From assembly GCA_023388675.1 (NCBI GenBank), contig JAEWFU010000436.1:1-5208 (forward strand): a DNA stretch of 5,208 nucleotides. The letters are read 5' to 3'. Position numbers and translations under genes: made by a program. The stretch comes from Pseudomonadota bacterium (GTDB taxonomy: Bacteria > Pseudomonadota > Alphaproteobacteria > Rhizobiales > Rhizobiaceae). The notes under the pieces were generated by a model, which was not told the origin of the DNA, ran no database searches, and saw nothing but the letters and a program-made list of their open reading frames with translations. This document shows, piece by piece, positions 1 through 5,208 of the stretch; position 1 is the first letter of the stretch, and each line of letters opens with the position of its first letter.

Positions 1-597
1 GTCCAGACGCTGCGCATGGTGCCGGAAACGGCGAGCGACTATGCAGGCATGGACCCGACGCCGGGCATGCGCGAGGCAGTCGACTGCCTCGTCGGCTTCG
101 GGCATCGCCGCATCGGCTATGTCGCGACCGACACCCACCACTCCGCCCGCACGGAACGCCTCGACAGCTTTCACACGGCGATGAAAGCTGCGAATCTCGC
201 GCCGCTTTTCGTGCGCCCGCTTGAATCCACCCACATGAGCGCTCGAATGGCCGCGCCCGAGCTCATGAGCCGGCCCGCGCGCCCAACGGCGATCATCTGC
301 CACAACGACGTTCTCGGACTGGGGCTTCATCGCGGCCTGTGCGATCTCGGGGTCATGCCAGGCCGTGACGTTTCCCTTGTCGGTTTCGACAATGTGGCCG
401 AGGCGGACCTCGTAATGCCGGGTCTCGCATCGGTCGCGACCGAACCTTTCGTGGTCGGCGAAAATGCGGCGCGGCTGCTTCTGAGGCGGATGGATGCGCC
501 CGACGGCCCGATCGCCAGCAGCATCGAGGAAACCTACTTCGTGCAGCGCGGCTCCTGCGGGCCGGTGCGCATGGTAGCGGGAACCGTTCCTGCTTGA
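1..597 (+). CDS. LacI/GalR-family transcriptional regulator, C-terminal part (5' truncated by window)
   Basis: The frame is open from base 1 and stops with TGA at 595-597, giving 198 visible residues. Family members are about 340 residues, so the N-terminal helix-turn-helix and first part of the effector domain lie off the left edge; the ATG at 16 is internal, not the start. Visible hallmarks of the periplasmic-binding-protein-like sensor domain are GHRRIGYV (residues 34-41), PTAIICHND (95-103, whose Asp normally lies in the ligand pocket), DVSLVGFDN (123-131) and the C-terminal LASVATEPFVVGENAARLLLRRM-type helix (about 142-164). Known family role: a dimeric repressor released from or recruited to DNA by a small effector, often a sugar or derivative. 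It lies just upstream of, and co-directional with, a transport operon preceded by a LacI-type palindrome, so it is inferred to be the local regulator. The effector cannot be read from this sequence. Family assignment is firm. Confidence 0.93.
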   Translation, partial: VQTLRMVPETASDYAGMDPTPGMREAVDCLVGFGHRRIGYVATDTHHSARTERLDSFHTAMKAANLAPLFVRPLESTHMSARMAAPELMSRPARPTAIICHNDVLGLGLHRGLCDLGVMPGRDVSLVGFDNVAEADLVMPGLASVATEPFVVGENAARLLLRRMDAPDGPIASSIEETYFVQRGSCGPVRMVAGTVPA

Positions 598-622
598 CCC
601 CGCCGGCATTATGATTTAGATC
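594..622 (+). promoter_or_regulatory. candidate sigma70-type promoter overlapping the palindrome
   Basis: TTGACC at 594-599 (overlapping the regulator's stop codon) is a good -35 match. A 17-nt spacer leads to a weak -10, TAGATC at 617-622, inside the palindrome. An alternative -10, TATGAT at 610-615, matches better but has no good -35 at the right distance (TTCCTG at 587-592). Either way polymerase would overlap or abut the palindrome, as expected for repression by blocking. The evidence is motif matching only, in a short intergenic space. Confidence 0.35.
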
Positions 623-630
623 GATCTAAA
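615..630. promoter_or_regulatory. 16-bp perfect palindrome, probable LacI-family operator
   Basis: TTTAGATCGATCTAAA is its own reverse complement over all 16 bases, with a central CG step. An even-length palindrome centred on CG is the usual form of LacI/GalR-family operators (known for LacI, PurR and CcpA sites). It lies 17 nt after the stop of a LacI-family gene and about 60 nt before the preferred start of the first permease, within an AT-rich patch of otherwise GC-rich DNA. Flanking bases do not extend the symmetry. Binding by the neighbouring regulator is an inference from position and form. Confidence 0.72.
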
Positions 631-647
631 CGCACGGAGGAGTGAAG

Positions 648-661
648 TGCGCTGCCGCGCA
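648..661 (+). other. small stem-loop over the alternative GTG start
   Basis: TGCGC (648-652), loop TGCC (653-656) and GCGCA (657-661) can form a five-pair stem, with one more G-U pair possible (647 with 662). The alternative GTG start at 647-649 would sit in this stem, which slightly favours the downstream TTG start. A stem this short can arise by chance in GC-rich DNA. Confidence 0.25.
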
Positions 662-679
662 TGCCTTGGCGACGCGGCC

Positions 680-686
680 GGGAGGT
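680..686 (+). promoter_or_regulatory. ribosome binding site that supports the TTG start of permease 1
   Basis: GGGAGGT is a strong Shine-Dalgarno match, with six bases between its GGAGG core and the TTG at 692. It supports 692 over the upstream in-frame GTG at 647, although that GTG also has a good site (GGAGGA at 636-641, five bases upstream). Confidence 0.65.
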
Positions 687-691
687 CAGTT

Positions 692-1363
692 TTGGATTAT
701 CAATTCAACTTCGCGCCGGTCTTCCGGAACTTCGACCAGTTGCTGGCCGGCGCGCTGGTGACGATCGAGCTCTCCTTCGGCGCGATGATCCTCGGCACGA
801 TCGTCGCCATTGCCTGCGCGATCGGCAAGACTGCGGGACCGAAGCCGGTGCGCTGGTTGATCGACGCCTATATCGAATTGATCCGCAACACGCCGTTCCT
901 CGTCCAGATCTTCTTCATCTTCTTCGCACTGCCAGCGCTCGGCATCAGGCTTTCGCCCAACGTCGCGGCCCTCACCGCGCTGACCGTCAATGTCGGGGCC
1001 TACGCCACGGAGATCATCCGGGCCGGTATCGAGTCGATCAATCGCGGGCAGGTGGAGGCCGGCATCGCGCTCGGCCTAAAGCGCTGGCAGATCTTCCGCT
1101 ACATCATCATCAAGCCTGCGCTGCGCACCATCTACCCGGCGCTGACCAGCCAGTTCATCTACCTGATGCTCACGTCGAGCGTCGTCTCTGTCATCTCGGC
1201 CACCGACCTTGCGGCCGCCGGCAACAACATCCAGTCGCAGACCTTCGCGGCGTTTGAGGTCTATCTGGTGATCACCGCCATGTATCTGGTGCTGGCGCTC
1301 GGCTTCTCCGCGCTTTTCTCGGCGGTCCAGCGCTACGCCTTCAACTACCCGCTGGCGCGATAG
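692..1363 (+). CDS. amino acid (PAAT-type) ABC transporter permease, first subunit
   Basis: This is an inner-membrane subunit of a polar amino acid-type ABC importer (HisQ/HisM/GlnP family), 223 residues from the TTG start, normal for the family. Several hydrophobic segments are visible, roughly residues 20-45, 68-85, 92-106, 150-172 and 188-212. RNTPFLVQIFF (65-75) matches the conserved RGTPLLVQ-type segment. The cytoplasmic EAA loop that docks on the ATPase is about 107-144, with core EAGIALGLKRWQIFRYIIIKP. TTG is preferred because the protein then begins MDYQFNF and runs to the NFDQLLAGALVTIELS segment typical of family N-termini, and because a strong ribosome site precedes it. The in-frame GTG at 647 would add 15 residues containing CRAC, which look unlike a permease. 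It is the first gene of the transport operon, and the second permease follows 14 nt later. Family is certain; the start is likely; the substrate is unknown. Confidence 0.93.
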   Translation: MDYQFNFAPVFRNFDQLLAGALVTIELSFGAMILGTIVAIACAIGKTAGPKPVRWLIDAYIELIRNTPFLVQIFFIFFALPALGIRLSPNVAALTALTVNVGAYATEIIRAGIESINRGQVEAGIALGLKRWQIFRYIIIKPALRTIYPALTSQFIYLMLTSSVVSVISATDLAAAGNNIQSQTFAAFEVYLVITAMYLVLALGFSALFSAVQRYAFNYPLAR

Positions 1364-1377
1364 GAAGGGGACGAACC

Positions 1378-2034
1378 ATGATCCGCCCCTTCGGCATCAA
1401 CGAATTCTGGTTCATCGTCATGGCCGTGCAGTGGACGCTGGCGCTTTCGGCCGTCGCCTTCGCAGGCGGCGCCGTCGGCGGGCTTGCGGTCGCGCTGGCG
1501 CGGGTCTCCTCGGTCGCGCCAATGCGCTACGCAGCGCTGGGGTTCATCCGTCTGTTCCAGGGCACACCGCTGCTGATGCAGCTTTTCCTGGTCTTCTTCG
1601 GCCTCAACATCTTCGGTTCAGGCGTCAATCCGTGGGTCGCCGCCGCCATTGCGCTGACACTGCACGCCAGCGCATTTCTGGGGGAGATCTGGCGGGGCTG
1701 CATCGAAGCCGTGCCCAAAGGCCAGTCCGAGGCAGCCTGGGCGCTTGGGCTGCGCTATTACGACCGCATGAAATCCATCGTCCTGCCGCAGGCCGCCAAG
1801 ATCGCGGTGGCGCCGACCGTCGGCTTTCTCGTGCAGCTCATCAAAGGCACATCGCTGGCCTCGATCATCGGCTTCGTCGAGCTGACGCGCGCCGGACAGA
1901 TCATCAACAACGCCACCTTCGACCCTTTCACCGTATTCGGTCTGGTGGCCGCTCTCTACTTCATCCTCTGCTGGCCGCTGTCGATCCTCGCGCGCCGCAT
2001 GGAGGCCCGCTTCGCCGTGGCGACACGGCGCTGA
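1378..2034 (+). CDS. amino acid (PAAT-type) ABC transporter permease, second subunit
   Basis: This second membrane subunit has 218 residues, typical for the family, and would pair with the upstream permease to form the heterodimeric channel. FQGTPLLMQLFLVFFG (about 60-75) is the conserved RGTPLL-type segment. The EAA loop reads EAAWALGLRYYDRMKSIVLPQA (about 118-139), closer to the consensus than that of the first permease and ending in the classical LPQA. Hydrophobic segments lie near residues 18-42, 65-80, 86-102, 144-167 and 184-205. The ATG is preceded by a purine-rich GGAAGGGGA ribosome site just after the previous stop, which implies co-transcription and probably translational coupling. 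The downstream binding-protein gene begins 37 nt after the stop. Nothing is truncated or missing. Confidence 0.95.
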   Translation: MIRPFGINEFWFIVMAVQWTLALSAVAFAGGAVGGLAVALARVSSVAPMRYAALGFIRLFQGTPLLMQLFLVFFGLNIFGSGVNPWVAAAIALTLHASAFLGEIWRGCIEAVPKGQSEAAWALGLRYYDRMKSIVLPQAAKIAVAPTVGFLVQLIKGTSLASIIGFVELTRAGQIINNATFDPFTVFGLVAALYFILCWPLSILARRMEARFAVATRR

Positions 2035-2071
2035 GAAGAAACCGGAAGGTCAAACAGGGAAGGAAACGACG

Positions 2072-2872
2072 ATGAACATCCTGAAGAAACTGGCGGGCCT
2101 CGCGCTCGGCGCAGCACTAGCAACCGGCGCAGCGGCTACCGCGGCTTCCGCGCAGACGGTCGACGAGATCAAGGCGCGCGGCAGCGTGAACATCGGCATG
2201 CTGGTGGACTTCGCGCCATTCGGCATCATCAACGAGCAGGGCCAGCCCGACGGCTACGACGCCGATGTGGCGAAGCTGCTCGCCGAGGATCTTGGCGTCA
2301 CGCTCAACCTCGTGCCGGTCACCGGACCCAACCGCATCCCCTACCTGCTGTCCAATCAGGTTGACATTCTCGTTGCTTCCCTCGGCATCACCCCCGAGCG
2401 CGCCGAGCAGGTCGACTTCTCGCAGGGCTATGCCGGCATCGAGATCTTCGTCTTCGGCGACGTCAACACCGAGGTGACGGAAGCAGCCGATCTCGCCGGA
2501 AAGAACGTTGCCGTCGCCCGCGCCTCGACGCAGGACACGTCGATCACCGAGATCGCACCCGAGGGCACCAACATCCAGCGCTTCGACGACGATGCATCGG
2601 CGGTGCAGGCACTGCTCTCCGGCCAGGTGCCTCTGATGGGCGCTTCCAACGTCGTCGTCTCGCAGGTCCAGTCCGTCGCGCCGGACCGCTTCGAGACCAA
2701 GTTCTCGCTGCGCCAGCAAAGCCAGGGCATTGCCACCCGCCCCGGTCAGGACAACCTGATGGAGCACATCAACGCGTTCCTGGCGAAGGTCAAGGAAAGC
2801 GGCAAGCTGAACGAACTGCACGAGAAGTGGGTCAGCGCACCGCTGCCCGAGTTCCTCGTGGAAGGCCAGTAA
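2072..2872 (+). CDS. periplasmic solute-binding protein, SBP_bac_3 family, of the PAAT-type importer
   Basis: This 266-residue exported binding protein captures solute in the periplasm and delivers it to the two permeases. Residues 1-27 form a clear Sec signal peptide: K5-K6, a hydrophobic Ala/Leu/Gly core and a probable cut after ASA before QTVDEIKARG. The mature part follows the family pattern: VNIGMLVDFAPFG (39-51), GYDADVAKLLAEDLGV (61-76), then LGITPERAEQVDFS (104-117), whose R110 corresponds to the Arg that binds the ligand alpha-carboxylate. VARASTQDT (148-156) is the second carboxylate-contact region. The family motif normally read as (G)(R/Q)(V/I)DA..xD is here GQVPLMGASN (184-193), with S192 where HisJ-type proteins have the Asp that binds the alpha-ammonium group. 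The ligand may therefore not be a standard alpha-amino acid; this alignment was done by eye. An AAGGA ribosome site lies at 2060-2064. Family is certain; ligand is unknown. Confidence 0.95.
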   Translation: MNILKKLAGLALGAALATGAAATAASAQTVDEIKARGSVNIGMLVDFAPFGIINEQGQPDGYDADVAKLLAEDLGVTLNLVPVTGPNRIPYLLSNQVDILVASLGITPERAEQVDFSQGYAGIEIFVFGDVNTEVTEAADLAGKNVAVARASTQDTSITEIAPEGTNIQRFDDDASAVQALLSGQVPLMGASNVVVSQVQSVAPDRFETKFSLRQQSQGIATRPGQDNLMEHINAFLAKVKESGKLNELHEKWVSAPLPEFLVEGQ

Positions 2873-2890
2873 GACCAAAGGAGCGCGGGC

Positions 2891-3667
2891 ATGTCCCAAA
2901 CCAAGGCGACCGGAAACACGGCCAACGCCGGCATGCCCGCCGTGAAGATGGAGGGCGTGGACAAGTGGTACAATACGTTCCACGCCCTCAAGAACATCGA
3001 TCTCCAGGTCGCGCGCGGCGAGAAGATCGTCGTGTGCGGCCCATCGGGATCCGGCAAGTCGACGCTGATCCGCTGCGTCAACCAGCTCGAGGACGTGCAG
3101 AAGGGCCGCATCTTCGTCGACGGCATCGAGCTGACCGCCGGGCCGAAGAACGTCGAGCAGATCCGTCGCGATGTCGGCATGGTCTTCCAGCAGTTCAACC
3201 TGTTTCCGCATATGACCGTGCTTGAGAACTGCACGCTGGCGCCGATGAAGGTGCGCGGCGTCTCGAAGGCCGAAGCGGAGGAAACCGCGCGGAAATATCT
3301 CGCCCGCGTGCGCATACCGGAACAGGCCGACAAGTACCCCGCCCAGCTTTCGGGCGGCCAGCAGCAGCGCGTCGCCATAGCCCGCGCGCTGTGCATGAAT
3401 CCGAAGATCATGCTGTTCGACGAGCCGACCTCCGCGCTCGACCCGGAAATGGTCAAGGAAGTGCTCGACACGATGATCGATCTCGCCACCGAAGGCATGA
3501 CGATGATGGTCGTGACCCACGAGATGGGTTTCGCGCGCAAGGTCGCCGACCGGGTCATCTTCATGGACCAGGGCGAGATCGTGGAGGTTGCGGAACCGGA
3601 AGAGTTCTTCTCGAACCCGAAGCAGGAGCGCACACGCACCTTCCTCGGGCAGATCGCTCACGGCTGA
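2891..3667 (+). CDS. amino acid (PAAT-type) ABC transporter ATP-binding protein
   Basis: This is the cytoplasmic ATPase that powers the importer (GlnQ/HisP/AapP family), 258 residues. All nucleotide-binding motifs are intact: aromatic A-loop Y27, Walker [10 protein letters not shown] (50-58), Q-loop Q100 in [10 protein letters not shown], signature LSGGQ (153-157), Walker B IMLFDEPT (173-180, with catalytic E178), D-loop SALD (181-184) and switch H210. [19 protein letters not shown] is characteristic of the amino-acid-importer branch. The first ~14 residues ([14 protein letters not shown]) are a polar extension. A start at M15 (2933) would be closer to the usual family length but has no ribosome site, whereas M1 has AAAGGAG at 2877-2883 with seven-base spacing. 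It follows the binding-protein gene by 18 nt and closes the four-gene transporter. The protein looks fully functional. Confidence 0.96.
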   Translation: MSQTKATGNTANAGMPAVKMEGVDKWYNTFHALKNIDLQVARGEKIVVCGPSGSGKSTLIRCVNQLEDVQKGRIFVDGIELTAGPKNVEQIRRDVGMVFQQFNLFPHMTVLENCTLAPMKVRGVSKAEAEETARKYLARVRIPEQADKYPAQLSGGQQQRVAIARALCMNPKIMLFDEPTSALDPEMVKEVLDTMIDLATEGMTMMVVTHEMGFARKVADRVIFMDQGEIVEVAEPEEFFSNPKQERTRTFLGQIAHG

Positions 3668-3679
3668 AGGCCACAGTTC

Positions 3680-4006
3680 ATGATTGTTCGCCAGGCCTTC
3701 TTCGAGGGAACGATCCATGCCGGCCGCGAGGCGGAGTTCCGCGCTTTCGTGGAAGAGCGGCTGATGCCGCTCTGGCGGCTCTTTCCCGGCGCGCTCGACG
3801 TGCGGGTACTCTTTGCGGAAACGCGTGACGAAGGCGCCCCGCCCTTCGCGCTATCGCTGGCGATGACCTTCGAAAGCGAAGAGGCGCTTGGCGCAGCACT
3901 TCAGGCGCCGGTGCGATTCGAAAGCAGAGCCTTGACCGGCGAGCTGATGCAGATGTTCGACGGCCGCATTCATCACCACGTCTTCGAGCTTCATTCCGCA
4001 TTGTGA
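3680..4006 (+). CDS. small EthD/ABM-like (dimeric alpha+beta barrel) conserved hypothetical protein
   Basis: This 108-residue soluble protein has no signal peptide or membrane segment. The pattern is a beta strand with polar turn (MIVRQAFFEGTIHAGREAEF), an amphipathic helix (about 16-34), a strand pair (39-48 and 56-65, LSLAMTFES), a second helix (66-90) and a final strand (97-104). That is the layout of ferredoxin-like dimeric alpha/beta-barrel proteins of the EthD/antibiotic-monooxygenase/Dabb group. The end carries a His cluster (HHH, 98-100) after FDGR. Members of this fold serve as small oxygenases, isomerases or binding proteins, so no reaction can be assigned. The ATG is 12 nt after the ATPase stop, and a GAAGG ribosome site (3666-3670) overlaps that stop, which points to one transcript with the transporter. 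The gene is very likely real; the fold is likely; the function is unknown. Confidence 0.75.
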   Translation: MIVRQAFFEGTIHAGREAEFRAFVEERLMPLWRLFPGALDVRVLFAETRDEGAPPFALSLAMTFESEEALGAALQAPVRFESRALTGELMQMFDGRIHHHVFELHSAL

Positions 4007-4013
4007 CGGTTCG

Positions 4014-4030
4014 TCCGGCAGATCGCCGGA
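4014..4030 (+). other. stem-loop after the EthD-like gene, no U-tract
   Basis: TCCGGC (4014-4019), loop AGATC (4020-4024) and GCCGGA (4025-4030) can form a perfect six-pair stem starting eight bases after the stop codon. It is followed by AAAC rather than a T-run, so it is not a standard intrinsic terminator; it might stabilise the upstream mRNA end or do nothing. The rest of the 109-nt gap (4007-4115) shows no clear promoter, repeat or small gene, apart from the ribosome site before the next gene. Confidence 0.3.
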
Positions 4031-4100
4031 AACAGGCTCGCCAACCGACATTCCTGCGCTTTGTCCCGGCGGTCCCCTCCGGCACCTTGGTGTCGAAGCA

Positions 4101-4107
4101 GAGGGAG
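4101..4107 (+). promoter_or_regulatory. ribosome binding site fixing the start of the dehydrogenase gene
   Basis: GAGGGAG lies eight bases before ATG 4116. A TTG at 4113 is directly upstream and in frame, but ATG is preferred: it gives MKQIVVIGAG, placing the Rossmann strand at the usual position. Confidence 0.7.
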
Positions 4108-4115
4108 TTTTCTTG

Positions 4116-5208
4116 ATGAAGCAGATCGTCGTCATCGGAGCCGGCAAGGTCGGTTCCACCATCGCGGACATGCTGGCGCTGACCGGCGATTATGACGTTA
4201 CCGTCGTCGACATGGGCAAGGCGCAGATCGCGGCGCTGCAGGTCTGTGCGCGGGTCAAGACGGCGGTCATCGACGTGCGCGACGAGAAGGCGCTCGCCGC
4301 CCTGCTCGACGGCAAATACGCGGTGCTGAGCGCTGCACCCTACCAGCTTACGGTTTCGATCGCGCAGGCCGCCGCCAGCGCAGGCGTCCACTATTTCGAC
4401 CTGACCGAGGATGTAGCCAGCACGCGCGCCGTGAAGGCGCTTGCCGCCGGCTCGGCCAATGCGTTCATGCCGCAATGCGGCCTCGCGCCCGGTTTCATCT
4501 CCATCGTCGCCCACGACATGGCCAAGGGCTTCGACACGCTCGACGCGATCAACCTGCGGGTGGGCGCGCTGCCGCGCTATCCCAACAATGCTCTCGGCTA
4601 CAACCTGACCTGGAGCACCGACGGCATGATCAATGAATGCTGCGAGCCCTGCGAAGCGATCGTCAACGGCAGCGCGGCCGAGGTGCCGCCGCTGCAGGAG
4701 ATCGAGCAGATCATCGTCGACGGCGTCACCTACGAGGCGTTCAACACGTCAGGCGGGCTGGGCACTCTGTGCGAAACCTATGGCGGGCGCGTGCAGAACC
4801 TGAACTACCGCACCATCCGCTATCCCGGCCATGCGGCTGCGATGAAGCTGCTGCTGCAGGACCTGAAGCTGCGCGACCGCCGCGACCTGTTGAAGGAAAT
4901 CCTCGAGACGGCCATTCCCGCCACGCTGCAGGACGTGATCGTGATCTACGTCACCGTCACCGGCCACAAGGCGGGACGCCTGATACAGGAAACCTACACA
5001 AGGCAAATCTTCGGCGGCAGGATCGGTACGCTGCACCGCAGTGCGATCCAGATCACGACCGCTGCCGGCATCTGTGCCGCACTCGATCTTCAGGCGCAGG
5101 GCGTGCTGCCGAAAAGCGGCTTCGTGCGTCAGGAGGATGTCGCCCTGTCGGCCTTCCTCGGCAATCGGTTCGGTCAGGTCTATGCGGACCTGCCGCCCGC
5201 ACTCGGCC
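4116..5208 (+). CDS. saccharopine dehydrogenase / lysine 6-dehydrogenase-like NAD(P)-dependent oxidoreductase (3' truncated by window)
   Basis: The frame is open from ATG 4116 to the window end, 364 complete codons plus one base, without a stop. Family members of this subtype are about 365-390 residues, so probably only a short tail is missing. The N-terminus is a Rossmann fold: IVVIGAGKVG (4-13) with the glycine-rich dinucleotide loop, and D32 at the end of the second strand (VTVVD), which tends to favour NAD over NADP. LSAAPYQLTVSIAQAAASAGVHYFDLTED (71-99) and CGLAPGFISIVAHDM (121-135) are characteristic of the saccharopine dehydrogenase/LysDH-like superfamily. The C-terminal half (about 145-340) is the mixed domain that closes over the substrate. 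Known relatives oxidise lysine at the 6-amino group or split/form the secondary amine of saccharopine; the exact reaction here is not readable. It lies 109 nt after the EthD-like gene on the same strand, so it is probably, but not certainly, in the same transcript. A CCxxC cluster at 175-179 is visible. Confidence 0.9.
   Translation, partial: MKQIVVIGAGKVGSTIADMLALTGDYDVTVVDMGKAQIAALQVCARVKTAVIDVRDEKALAALLDGKYAVLSAAPYQLTVSIAQAAASAGVHYFDLTEDVASTRAVKALAAGSANAFMPQCGLAPGFISIVAHDMAKGFDTLDAINLRVGALPRYPNNALGYNLTWSTDGMINECCEPCEAIVNGSAAEVPPLQEIEQIIVDGVTYEAFNTSGGLGTLCETYGGRVQNLNYRTIRYPGHAAAMKLLLQDLKLRDRRDLLKEILETAIPATLQDVIVIYVTVTGHKAGRLIQETYTRQIFGGRIGTLHRSAIQITTAAGICAALDLQAQGVLPKSGFVRQEDVALSAFLGNRFGQVYADLPPALG

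Noticed and set aside
642..761. A 39-residue frame from the GTG at 642, considered as a leader peptide
   Set aside because: There is no run of regulatory codons, it overlaps the permease in another frame, and its ribosome site is too close to the start; nothing supports translation.
661..1257. A + strand frame of 198 codons overlapping the first permease, and a similar one overlapping the second (1431-2075)
   Set aside because: They are out-of-frame shadows of the permeases, with Arg/His/Ala-rich composition and no domain; the permease frames carry all the conserved motifs.
3472..3486. A second GATCGATC-containing stretch, reminiscent of the operator
   Set aside because: It lies inside the ATPase coding sequence (residues MIDLA), lacks the TTTA/TAAA arms and can be explained by codon use.
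2117..3718. A 533-codon open frame on the - strand opposite the binding-protein and ATPase genes
   Set aside because: Both + strand genes are unambiguous family members with good ribosome sites. Long antisense frames are common opposite GC-rich genes because of codon bias. The translation is rich in His, Arg, Asp and Leu, without recognisable domains.
4014..4030. Stem-loop considered as an intrinsic terminator
   Set aside because: The stem is only six pairs and no T-run follows, so it is recorded as a weak structure rather than called a terminator.
3678..4514. A 278-codon - strand frame covering the EthD-like gene and the start of the dehydrogenase
   Set aside because: It crosses two convincing + strand genes and the gap between them. 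Its product is low-complexity Arg/Ala-rich in its C-terminal part and resembles no known family.

Overview
The window is GC-rich, tightly packed and entirely + strand. Its codon use, the ABC subunit types and a LacI-type repressor beside a transport operon suggest an alphaproteobacterium, most likely Hyphomicrobiales (rhizobia, Mesorhizobium-like). That placement is an impression from protein style, not a database result.

Layout: (1) 1-597 is the C-terminal ligand-binding part of a LacI/GalR-family regulator whose DNA-binding half lies off the left edge. (2) 598-691 is a short control region with a perfect 16-bp palindrome (615-630) of LacI-operator type, a possible promoter overlapping it, and two competing translation starts for the next gene. 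(3) 692-3667 encodes a complete polar amino acid (PAAT-type) ABC importer in the order permease, permease, periplasmic binding protein, ATPase, with short gaps and good ribosome binding sites. (4) 3680-4006 encodes a 108-residue EthD/ABM-like small protein, 12 nt after the ATPase. (5) 4007-4115 is a 109-nt gap with one weak stem-loop and no clear promoter. (6) 4116-5208 encodes a saccharopine dehydrogenase / lysine 6-dehydrogenase-like NAD(P) oxidoreductase that runs off the right edge, probably a few residues before its stop.

Reading it together: the importer would bring a small amine- or carboxylate-bearing solute into the cytoplasm, and the dehydrogenase could act on it or on a product of it. 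The LacI-type protein probably represses the operon through the palindrome until an inducer is present. Two points make the substrate less routine than 'an amino acid'. LacI-family control is more typical of sugars and sugar derivatives. The binding protein also has Ser where amino-acid binders of this family usually have the Asp that holds the alpha-ammonium group. A modified or secondary-amine compound (opine-like, sugar-amino acid conjugate or lysine derivative) is a testable inference, not a demonstrated one.

No mobile element, CRISPR array, RNA gene or clearly new system is visible. This looks like an ordinary catabolic/uptake locus with a few details worth checking.
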